Made by a program: the position numbers and the translations under genes. This document shows, one piece after another, positions 14,581 through 21,094 of a stretch of 23,663 nt of DNA. Position 1 is the first letter of the stretch. Every line of letters starts with the position of its first letter. The DNA lies in assembly GCA_964196045.1 (NCBI GenBank), contig CAXMRH010000096.1, positions 1-23,663 of the forward strand, in the 5' to 3' direction. Source of the DNA: SHLQ01 sp964196045 (GTDB taxonomy: Bacteria; Actinomycetota; Acidimicrobiia; Acidimicrobiales; SHLQ01). Under the pieces are notes generated by a model, which was not told where the DNA came from, did not search any database, and saw only the letters and a program-made list of their open reading frames with translations.

Positions 14581-15624
14581 TCACGTCAACGTCGCGTTGA
14601 CATGCTCGTGCATCTTCTGTGCTGCGGCTCCGGAGTCGACCGCTTCGCCGGCCCGCTCCAGTCCATCGGCAATATCTGTGGCGACCTCGCTGACGACAAG
14701 TGCTGCTGCCGTGTTCAGGAGCACGATGTCTCGGGCGGCTACTCGTTCTCCTCCGAACAGCCGCTTCATGATCTCGAGGTTCGCTTCCGCGTCTCCGCCG
14801 TCGAGTGCTCCTTCGGCCGGAGCCTCAAGACCGTAGGACGCTGGATCGATGGTCAGCATGGTGATCTCACCGTTCTTCAGTTGACGAACAGCACTCGGCC
14901 CCGTGGTCGACAACTCATCGAGCGGCCCGTCGCCGGTAACAACCCAGGCATAGGTGGACCCGGTGGCCTGCAATACTTCGATGATCCGATCGGCCAGGGA
15001 GTCATCCGCAACACCAACTACCTGACGGGTGAGACGTGCCGGATGGGACAACGGGCCGAGCGCATTGAACACGGTTGGGATACCGAGTTGCATTCGGACT
15101 GGCCCAACGTGGCGCATCGCTGGGTGATAGGTGCGTGCGAACGCAAAGCCCATCCCTGTCTCCGCGACGACGGCCTCGAGCTTGTCGGGGCTCACGTCGA
15201 AGTTCACTCCCAACGCTTCGAGCAGATCGAAGCTACCTGATGTCGATGACGCCTTCCGATTGCCGTGTTTGCACACGATCGCACCCGCGGCCGCTGCGAC
15301 GAAACACGCCATCGTCGACACGTTGAGTGCGGCTTTGCGCCTACTGGGCGCACCGCCCATTCCGACGATGTCGATGGTTCCTTCTGGCATGTGCAGTGGC
15401 GTGGCGGCATCGTGCATGGCCCGCACTAGGCCGGTGAGTTCGTCGGTCGTCTCACCCTTTTGGCGGAGCGCAACGATGAAGCCGGCGATCTGAGCGTCGG
15501 TGGCTTCGCCGGACAGAATCGTGCTGAGCACTGCTTCGGTGTGTGCAGCGGTGAGGTCGTCGTTGCGCTGGAGGGTTCCCAGGATCGCGGGCCATCCCCC
15601 GAGGGATTCAAATACGTCGGTCAT
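14581..15624 (-). CDS. trpD: Anthranilate phosphoribosyltransferase-like, altered glycine loop
   Basis: Protein of 347 residues, normal TrpD length and fold (helical N-domain then alpha/beta domain). TrpD joins anthranilate to PRPP in tryptophan synthesis. Kept features are NVST (101-104), KHGNR (119-123), the anthranilate-site Arg171 (HPAMRH) and the metal pair Asp236-Glu237 (LDELS). The PRPP loop, normally GTGGDG followed closely by NxST, is GMGGAPSRR here: Thr to Met, Asp to Ala, and about three extra residues before NVST. No other trp gene is nearby; the neighbours are rubrerythrin and a NYN protein. It may be a clade-typical true TrpD or a paralogue with another substrate. Confidence 0.8.
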   Translation of the reverse strand: MTDVFESLGGWPAILGTLQRNDDLTAAHTEAVLSTILSGEATDAQIAGFIVALRQKGETTDELTGLVRAMHDAATPLHMPEGTIDIVGMGGAPSRRKAALNVSTMACFVAAAAGAIVCKHGNRKASSTSGSFDLLEALGVNFDVSPDKLEAVVAETGMGFAFARTYHPAMRHVGPVRMQLGIPTVFNALGPLSHPARLTRQVVGVADDSLADRIIEVLQATGSTYAWVVTGDGPLDELSTTGPSAVRQLKNGEITMLTIDPASYGLEAPAEGALDGGDAEANLEIMKRLFGGERVAARDIVLLNTAAALVVSEVATDIADGLERAGEAVDSGAAAQKMHEHVNATLT

Positions 15625-15645
15625 TGGCGAGTAACCGTAACCGAA

Positions 15646-16068
15646 TCAGGTGTTGTTGAGCCTGGTCAGCAGCTCGTCGAACTTGCTTGCGTGCGCCTGC
15701 TCGGCACGTGCCAGGGTTTCGAGCCATTCGGCTACTTCTTCGAAGCCTTCCTCACGGGCGGTCTTCGCGAATCCGGGGTACAGCTCGGTGTACTCGTGTG
15801 TTTCACTCACTACAGCGGACCGGAGATTGTCCTGCGTGTCGCCGATCGGCTCACCGGTAATCGGGTCGCCGGCTTCGGCAAGGTACTCGAGCAGGCCATG
15901 GGCGTGGCCTGTCTCTCCCTCGGCCAGTGCTCGGAACAGCACCGCGGCGTCGGGGTAACCCTCGACGTCAGCCTGCTGCGCGAACCAGTGATACCTGCGA
16001 TTCGTCTGGCTCTCGCGAGCAAAGGCGAGCTTCAGGTTCTCGTGTGTCGCGCTGCCTTCAAGGCCCAT
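15646..16068 (-). CDS. Rubrerythrin-type diiron protein without rubredoxin domain
   Basis: Protein of 140 residues forming a four-helix ferritin-like bundle. Iron ligands visible by pattern are Glu19 (ARES), Glu52 and His55 (EGETGHAHG), Glu89 and Glu92 (SETHEYTE), and Glu123 and His126 (ARAEQAHASKF). The C-terminal rubredoxin CxxC pairs of classical rubrerythrin are absent (no Cys in the protein), so an external electron donor would be needed for peroxide reduction. A strong ribosome-binding site (AAGGGAGG) lies five bases before ATG, unlike most neighbours, which suggests high expression. The trpD-like gene starts 21 bp after its stop. Confidence 0.9.
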   Translation of the reverse strand: MGLEGSATHENLKLAFARESQTNRRYHWFAQQADVEGYPDAAVLFRALAEGETGHAHGLLEYLAEAGDPITGEPIGDTQDNLRSAVVSETHEYTELYPGFAKTAREEGFEEVAEWLETLARAEQAHASKFDELLTRLNNT

Positions 16069-16135
16069 ATCGCCTCCCTTTCGCGCCCGAACTCTACCTA
16101 CGACGTTTGCTGGTCGTGCTTAGAAGCCGTCCTGC

Positions 16136-17839
16136 TCAGAAGACCATCGACTCATCGTCGGACGGCTCCTCCGCGCTGGCGGTGAGCGAGGGGATGCGTG
16201 TACTGAGCCAGAGGAACCCCGCGCCCACCACGAAGAACAGGCCGGCCCTCCAGAAGGTGTCCACTTCGTCCAAGTCGACCGTGAGCAGTTTGCCCACGAC
16301 CAGGGCGAGCGTGGCCATACCTACCCAGGCCACGTGTTGTTGGCGGCGACTGAGTCCGATCAACACGACCACCACACCAATTGCGGCCCAAATCGCCGAG
16401 ACGATCACCTGCCCTTGAGCGATGTGGACGAAAACGGAGAGCACCCAGACGATAATCCCGCCGTACGACCCAAGCGCGATGATCTCGCCCTCGTTTCGAG
16501 GGCGAAGCATCCAGCCGATCGCCCCGGTGACCGCGAAGACGCTCAGGTGCACGAGGTCGCCTCCTACCGGGGCGTCCACGTCGATGGCCTCAACGGTCCG
16601 GCCAGCGGTCGCGACGAAGACACCCGTAGCGAGCAGCACAGAGCCGACGCGGAACCAGTCATCGTCGACGACCCGGGTGAGCAGCAACATTGTGAGTGCC
16701 TGGAGGGCCAGGGTGGCGAGGAGCGCCGACCCTTCGAGCAGCGCGAAGAATCCACCGATCAACACGATCGATGAAGCCAGAAGAAGCGATGCCCAATGCC
16801 ATCTCGAGACTCGTGGTTGCAGTGTCATTGCAAGTGCAAAGACGACAGCGAATATCGTCATCGCGATCGCGAACCGGTTGCCGTTGTCATCGATCTCGTG
16901 GAGCTCGATCGTCGCCGCAAAAAGCCAGATCGGCACGGCCAACACGATGCGAGTAGGTAGTCGTTCGAGTTCGTCGCGCGCTTCGCCGTGTTGGAGCTCG
17001 TGTGCGACAGGAGTGAGAAGCAAGGCCAGGGCGAGCAGCACCAGCATCACTTGGCCTACGCCGACGAGCTCGTGTTCGGTCGTGGCCGCGTAGCCAACCG
17101 CCATCGAGAGCGCTCCGACCACGATGTAGAGCACCGGCCACGAGCGTTCGATGTGCAGCAGCAGGAACGCGATCGCCAGCACGAGCAGATACGCGGATCC
17201 GACTCCGACGCCGTATTCGTCGGCTGCGCCCATGGCCCCGGGGATCACGATGCCGCCGAGATAGCCAACGATGGCCACGAGCAACGAATTGCAGGTGCGC
17301 GCCATCCAGATGCTGGCCAAGGTGACCACGATCGACCCAATCGTTGCGACTCCAAGCCAGACGAGGTCGAGCCACTCGTGCGACGCCACAGCCGAGATGT
17401 AGAGGATGGCGATTCCGACGGCGACGAGCGACGAGGCCCAATCTCGCCACTGGTCGGGGACGCGTAGCCCGGCTCCGATCATCACGAGGCCGAGAGCGAT
17501 CACGCCTGCCAGTTGCAGCTCCGGACCGATCCAGCCGCGATCGATGGCTGTGCTCACGAGGAACGCTGCGGCGAGGAAGACAAGGACGAGGCCAGCCCAC
17601 TTCAGCACAGCCTCGGTGGTGAGTGATTCGGCGAATCGCACTGCTTGAGGACGATCTGGCCGGACCGGCGCAACTTCTTGAGCGACGGCCGCCATTGGTC
17701 GAGGAGGCGGTGGTGGCGGTGACGGCATCGCTCCTACCTGACTTAGTTCCTGACCAGCCAGCGCCTGCTCGAGCTGCGCAACACGTTCTTCGAGCGCGGA
17801 GATCCTGCCTTCGGGGCTGAGATCTCCGTGAGTGGCCAT
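16136..17839 (-). CDS. DUF2339 polytopic membrane protein
   Basis: Protein of 567 residues: an N-terminal coiled coil (about 8-34, ISALEERVAQLEQAL), a Pro-rich linker (seven of eight residues are Pro near 39-47), then a long series of TM helices, probably more than a dozen, from about residue 78 to the end. The first membrane segments (VLKWAGLVLVFLAAAFLVSTAIDRGWIGPELQLAGVI read in two parts) follow the DUF2339 pattern. The family has no firm function. ATG overlaps the stop of the upstream small lipoprotein gene by one base (TGATG). Confidence 0.8.
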   Translation of the reverse strand: MATHGDLSPEGRISALEERVAQLEQALAGQELSQVGAMPSPPPPPPRPMAAVAQEVAPVRPDRPQAVRFAESLTTEAVLKWAGLVLVFLAAAFLVSTAIDRGWIGPELQLAGVIALGLVMIGAGLRVPDQWRDWASSLVAVGIAILYISAVASHEWLDLVWLGVATIGSIVVTLASIWMARTCNSLLVAIVGYLGGIVIPGAMGAADEYGVGVGSAYLLVLAIAFLLLHIERSWPVLYIVVGALSMAVGYAATTEHELVGVGQVMLVLLALALLLTPVAHELQHGEARDELERLPTRIVLAVPIWLFAATIELHEIDDNGNRFAIAMTIFAVVFALAMTLQPRVSRWHWASLLLASSIVLIGGFFALLEGSALLATLALQALTMLLLTRVVDDDWFRVGSVLLATGVFVATAGRTVEAIDVDAPVGGDLVHLSVFAVTGAIGWMLRPRNEGEIIALGSYGGIIVWVLSVFVHIAQGQVIVSAIWAAIGVVVVLIGLSRRQQHVAWVGMATLALVVGKLLTVDLDEVDTFWRAGLFFVVGAGFLWLSTRIPSLTASAEEPSDDESMVF

Positions 17840-18150
17840 CAGTCGCGTTTCGACTTCCTCGGGTCCTTCGATCGTTTGCCACGACGAAGGCCCAGAGATC
17901 CGAAACCGCTGATCACGGCAATGTAGAAGCCGACGTCGTACCAGATACCCGTGTTGTTCGTCTCGTAGATCCGAACAGCGTCATCGAAAATGTGCACGAT
18001 GAGCGCGATCGGCGCGATCCAACCGTGCCATACACCCGAGAAGAAACCGGCTTGATCGCTGGCAAACGTGTCGGTGCCCGCGGCACAGCCGGCAAGGATC
18101 AGCAGAAGCCCGAGCATCGCGATCGTCCGAAGTAGTCGCCGACTCGTCAT
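17839..18150 (-). CDS. Small lipoprotein with a conserved WHGWIAP membrane motif
   Basis: Protein of 103 residues with lipobox Cys22 (LLILAGC). A conserved-looking segment FFSGVWHGWIAPIALIVHIFDDAVRIYETNNTG precedes a TM helix and a strongly basic Lys/Arg tail. I recall similar short proteins with this WHGxIAP...NN-G-WYD pattern in many bacteria, without known function. ATG 18150 is chosen; GTG 18159 is an alternative. It is coupled to the DUF2339 gene by TGATG and divergent from rnpB with about 85 bp between. Confidence 0.75.
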   Translation of the reverse strand: MTSRRLLRTIAMLGLLLILAGCAAGTDTFASDQAGFFSGVWHGWIAPIALIVHIFDDAVRIYETNNTGIWYDVGFYIAVISGFGSLGLRRGKRSKDPRKSKRD

Positions 18151-18235
18151 GCCCGACACTACCTATTCATGCGCGCACGCTCCCAGGGACTTTGGTCTCA
18201 ACGTGCGTTCGGCCTCCGTCTCAGGCACACTTGGC

Positions 18236-18594
18236 GACGGTGAGTCGGCCGGGTGGTCGCGGCTTCGGGCAACCGAGGCTGAGGAAGGTCGGGGCTCCGC
18301 AGGGCAGGATGCTGGCTAACGGCCAGTCGTGGTGACACGCAGGAAAGTGCAACAGAAAGCAAACCGCCGATGGCTCCTCCGGGAGCACAGGTAAGGGTGA
18401 AACGGTGCGGTAAGGGCGCACCAGTGCTGCAGGTGACTGTGGCAGCTATGTAAACCCCATCCGGAGCAAGGTCAAGCAGGAGGCATGGACGGCCCGTCCG
18501 CAGCAATGCACCCTCCAGGTAGACCGCATAGATAGATGGCCACACAAGACCGCAAGGTCTGGACAGAACCCCGCCTACAGGCCGACTCACCATC
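18236..18594 (+). ncRNA. rnpB: RNase P RNA, class A
   Basis: The catalytic RNA of tRNA 5' processing. The ends pair over 12 bases (18239-18250 with 18580-18591), forming P1. Hallmarks in order are GAGGAAGGTC then GGGGCTCC (18281 onward, CR-I), GGGCAGGATGCTGGCTAACG, the tract AGGAAAGTGCAACAGAAAGC, GGTAAGGGTGAAACGGTG, ATCCGGAGCAAGGTCAAG, AGATAGATGGCCAC, and the near-universal ACAGAA (18563-18568, CR-V). CR-I usually reads CCGGG pairing with CCCGG in CR-V. Here it is CGGGG (18290-18294) with CCCCG (18569-18573), a compensated change. The protein-like frames crossing it are spurious. Confidence 0.96.
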
Positions 18595-18799
18595 TCGCCG
18601 CAGAATCATCATGTTCGTCGTTCACGCTCCCATCGTGGGCACGATTGAGCATCATGGTTGAGGTCATGGTCATCAGTCAGGGTTCCTGTTATCGCCCTGG
18701 ATCTGTAGTGTGCACCGACACCACCGGTGTCTCACCTCAAGTCTGACAGGCAGTGTCGGCACCTGTGAGGCACTAGTTTGCGCAACAGGAGCGATCATC

Positions 18800-19252
18800 A
18801 TGGCCACACGACACCTCACCGTGCGCCGACAAGTCGCCGCGTCATGTGACTCGGTTTGGGACGTGCTCGCGGATTTCCCGAACCTGGCGGACCACTGGGG
18901 TGGCCTCAAAGCCTCTCGAGCCATCGGAGACCAGACACACGGTGTAGGTGCGCGACGCCAGGTGGATCTGGTGCCGGTCGGCAAATTGGATGAAACGGTC
19001 ACCGCCTGGGAAGAGGGCCGCAGAATCGCCACCACCAATCGGCCGTCCACCCTCGTCCCGTTCAAGCACGCCGAGGCCACGCTCACCCTCGAACCAGACG
19101 GAGACGGCACCCAGATCACATTCGACTACCAGTATGTGCCAAGGGGTGGCCCCATGGGTCGACTGACCGGTCCCGTGATCGACACGATGCTGAGAAGAAA
19201 CTTCGAGAGCATGCTGGCCTCAGTCGAGAAGGCCGCCCTCAACGCGGGCTGA
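18800..19252 (+). CDS. SRPBCC family protein
   Basis: Protein of 150 residues, a single START-like domain: RRQVAASCDSVWDVLADFPNLADHWGGL at the N-terminus, a central beta sheet, and a terminal helix (VIDTMLRRNFESMLASVEKAAL). ATG 18800 has AGGAG eight bases upstream; earlier starts in the frame lack one. It is only distantly similar to the SRPBCC protein at 9410-9859. It stands alone between rnpB and a convergent hydrolase gene. The ligand is unknown. Confidence 0.85.
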   Translation: MATRHLTVRRQVAASCDSVWDVLADFPNLADHWGGLKASRAIGDQTHGVGARRQVDLVPVGKLDETVTAWEEGRRIATTNRPSTLVPFKHAEATLTLEPDGDGTQITFDYQYVPRGGPMGRLTGPVIDTMLRRNFESMLASVEKAALNAG

Positions 19253-19316
19253 CACGAAGACCGCAGCACTGACTTTGTCCTTGCCGATCCGCGTGGCAGT
19301 ACCGGCGAAGTGTGGG

Positions 19317-19340
19317 GCCGGTTTGATCGAGTCAACCGGC
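19317..19340. terminator. Hairpin between convergent SRPBCC and hydrolase genes
   Basis: GCCGGTT (19317-19323) pairs with AACCGGC (19334-19340) around a 10-base loop in the 160-bp convergent gap. A second, weaker pair lies at 19357-19362 and 19379-19384. There is no U-tract, so a terminator role is tentative. Confidence 0.25.
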
Positions 19341-19412
19341 TGAACGACTCACAAAAGGCCAGTTCTTCAGCCAGAGTTCTGGCCCACAGCGCCTAGGTGG
19401 CGACCACAGAGG

Positions 19413-20582
19413 TCAGCCAGCGATTCGGTCGGCGACGTCGCCGACCGCGGGGTCGTAGGAGATGCCGTCGCCTGCCGCCACCCAGAAGGCGGTTCGACCG
19501 GTCTCGGGCGAGTGGAGGGCCAACGTGAAGTATCCAACGATCCCGCCGTTGTGTCCGATGAGACTGCCGTTCGTGCCGAGCCCGTCGGTGCTCAGACCGA
19601 GGCCGTATTGGTCATCGGCGGTCATCGCCGAGTATGACTCGGCCGATATCAGGTCGCCACCCACGAGCGCGGTGAAGAGTTTGTGCAGGTCGCCCGCGGA
19701 GCTGACCATCGCTCCGGCCGTCCATGCGTCGCTCTCGATGGAGGTGTACTCGAAGTCGATCGACTGCGTCGATCCATAGAGCGTCGTGAAGCTCCCGAAT
19801 GGCTCGGAACCTGGCTCGAACCCGGACATGTAGGTGTTGGTCATGTCGAGCGGCTCGATGATCCGAGATCGGACTTCGGCGGCGGCGGGTCGCCCGGATA
19901 CCTCCTCGATGAGAACTCCCAGGACGGTGTAGTTGCTGTTCGAGTACTCGAATCGCGTACCGGGATCGAAGTTGAGATCGTCTCCGGCCACCAGGTCGAA
20001 TGTCTCCTCTGGCTGAAACGCTCGGCTCGGGTCGGCGACCTGGCGGTCGTGGAACGTCGGGTCGAGAGTGAAGTTCGGGATCCCGCTGGTGTGTTGCAGG
20101 AGGTCCCGCACCGAGATCTCGACTGGGACGTCGACTCGTGTCACGTAGTCGGCGACTGGCGCATCGAGATCGACGACTCCTTCATCGACCAAGGTCAATG
20201 TCACAATCGAGGTGAACAGCTTCGTGATACTGCCAATGCGAAAGATGTCGTCGGCCGTTGGCGCCGTCCCTTCGGGCCCCATGCCTGCGCTGGCATAGGT
20301 CATGGTGCCGTCGGGTTCGACGACGACAACCATCACAGAACCACCATCGGCGGGCACGTCGACACAAGCAATGTTCTCGGCGAGGAAGCCCTGCTCGCCC
20401 CCCAAAGGAACCGACGTCGGGTCAGCGCTGCAGTCCGCCGCATTGAACATGGCCACAAGCCCGAAGGAGCCCGCCGCAATGAACATGGCCACAAGCCCGA
20501 ACGCGACCACGACACTCGGCCTCGGCCGACGACGAGCGCTAATCGTGGCGTCGATCGCTGGTTTTTCGCGTTCGTCTGCCAT
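19413..20582 (-). CDS. Membrane-anchored serine beta-lactamase-like hydrolase
   Basis: Protein of 389 residues from the class C beta-lactamase/DD-peptidase family (serine hydrolases acting on peptidoglycan peptides, esters or beta-lactams). Catalytic motifs are Ser118-xx-Lys121 (SITK), Tyr213-Ser-Asn215 (YSN) and His344-Asn-Gly346 (HNG, in place of KTG), with LLQHTSGIPN typical of the family. Residues about 24-47 form an uncleaved-looking signal anchor that contains a 12-residue internal duplication. ATG 20582 is chosen; the frame runs 42 codons further up, but that stretch lacks signal-anchor logic. Substrate unknown; a housekeeping esterase or peptidase is as likely as antibiotic resistance. 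Confidence 0.85.
   Translation of the reverse strand: MADEREKPAIDATISARRRPRPSVVVAFGLVAMFIAAGSFGLVAMFNAADCSADPTSVPLGGEQGFLAENIACVDVPADGGSVMVVVVEPDGTMTYASAGMGPEGTAPTADDIFRIGSITKLFTSIVTLTLVDEGVVDLDAPVADYVTRVDVPVEISVRDLLQHTSGIPNFTLDPTFHDRQVADPSRAFQPEETFDLVAGDDLNFDPGTRFEYSNSNYTVLGVLIEEVSGRPAAAEVRSRIIEPLDMTNTYMSGFEPGSEPFGSFTTLYGSTQSIDFEYTSIESDAWTAGAMVSSAGDLHKLFTALVGGDLISAESYSAMTADDQYGLGLSTDGLGTNGSLIGHNGGIVGYFTLALHSPETGRTAFWVAAGDGISYDPAVGDVADRIAG
20433..20501 (-). repeat. Tandem 36-bp-period duplication in the hydrolase anchor
   Basis: A 33-base segment at 20433-20465 recurs at 20469-20501 with about 31 of 33 bases identical. It encodes FGLVAMF plus IAA or NAA twice in the TM anchor. The high identity means a recent duplication. 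Confidence 0.9.
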
Positions 20583-20766
20583 CGGAAGCAACCTACAACT
20601 CGCTGGCCCTGCCACATTGTTCTCGAGTGCAGCCTTCCGAGATGCGGTTGGCCCCGCTCCATATTCACGGCGCTCGTCGCGCAGCCGAGCGAACTCTATG
20701 TTTTGCACATCTCAGACGGGCGCCAGCGGACTCGTTCAGTGAACGTGTTGTAAAATCCACAACGAG

Positions 20767-20786
20767 TGGGCGTTGACGGATTCGAA
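20767..20786 (-). other. tRNA 3'-end-like fragment
   Basis: Read on the minus strand, the segment has a T-loop TTCGAAT (20786-20780), a 3' T-stem CCGTC, a seven-base acceptor strand AACGCCC and a discriminator A (20767), exactly spaced as in a tRNA 3' end. The 5' side does not fit: the bases before the loop (CAGGG) pair with only three of five stem bases, and no GGGCGTT acceptor strand is found upstream. It is therefore a fragment, as left by integration at a tRNA gene or by tRNA decay. Confidence 0.4.
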
Positions 20787-20913
20787 CCCTGGCCCTAAGC
20801 GTGATGGACGAGCGACGGAAACAGGCTGCACCATCTGACGAACAGCGACGCCGTAACACGCGGATAACACAAGAGCACACGAACGAGAGCAATCTCAGGC
20901 AAAGGCAAGGAAG

Positions 20914-20968
20914 ACAGGAAAGATCGAAAGACCCCAACAACCACAACGATCTTGAGCGAGTTTCCTGT
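20914..20968. repeat. Large imperfect inverted repeat
   Basis: ACAGGAAA (20914-20921) pairs with TTTCCTGT (20961-20968), and GATCG (20922-20926) with CGATC (20947-20951). This makes a 13-bp stem with a nine-base one-sided bulge and a 20-base loop. It could be an RNA processing stem or a protein-binding site; no U-tract follows on either strand. Confidence 0.6.
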
Positions 20969-21094
20969 GTTCTCAACGATGTGTCGACAACCCCGCATCT
21001 ACCCCGCGTACAGGTCGGCTCACCACCACAACCGCACTCGGCTTCGCCGATGCGGCTCCCTCGCAGCACCCCAGCTGCTACGTCACTCCGCAGC

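Larger units (their letters stand above)
20583..21094. other. Gene-free stretch of about 510 bp
   Basis: No convincing protein gene is seen. The 126 bases next to the hydrolase are an upstream extension of its frame without a better start. Beyond lie a tRNA 3'-end-like sequence (20767-20786) and a large imperfect stem (20914-20968). The middle (about 20850-20990) is richer in A on the plus strand than the flanking genes. Minus-strand GTTGAGAACACAGG near 20963-20976 loosely recalls actinobacterial rRNA leader sequences, but no rRNA follows. Confidence 0.6.

Noticed and set aside
16887..17882. Minus-strand Arg-rich open frame of 331 codons
   Set aside because: Frame-shifted shadow of the DUF2339 gene; its Arg/His-rich composition is typical of high-GC shadow frames.
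18198..18593. Minus-strand 131-codon frame
   Set aside because: It covers the RNase P RNA gene on the opposite strand.
19413..20582. Antibiotic-resistance beta-lactamase
   Set aside because: The family is broad and the third motif is HNG instead of KTG; sequence gives no support for a resistance role over a general peptidase or esterase.
19683..20753. Plus-strand 356-codon frame
   Set aside because: Antisense to the serine hydrolase, whose catalytic motifs are clear.
20767..20860. A complete tRNA gene or tmRNA on the minus strand
   Set aside because: The 5' acceptor strand, D-arm and anticodon arm could not be found, the T-stem has two mismatches, and no tmRNA tag frame ending in Ala-Ala is present.
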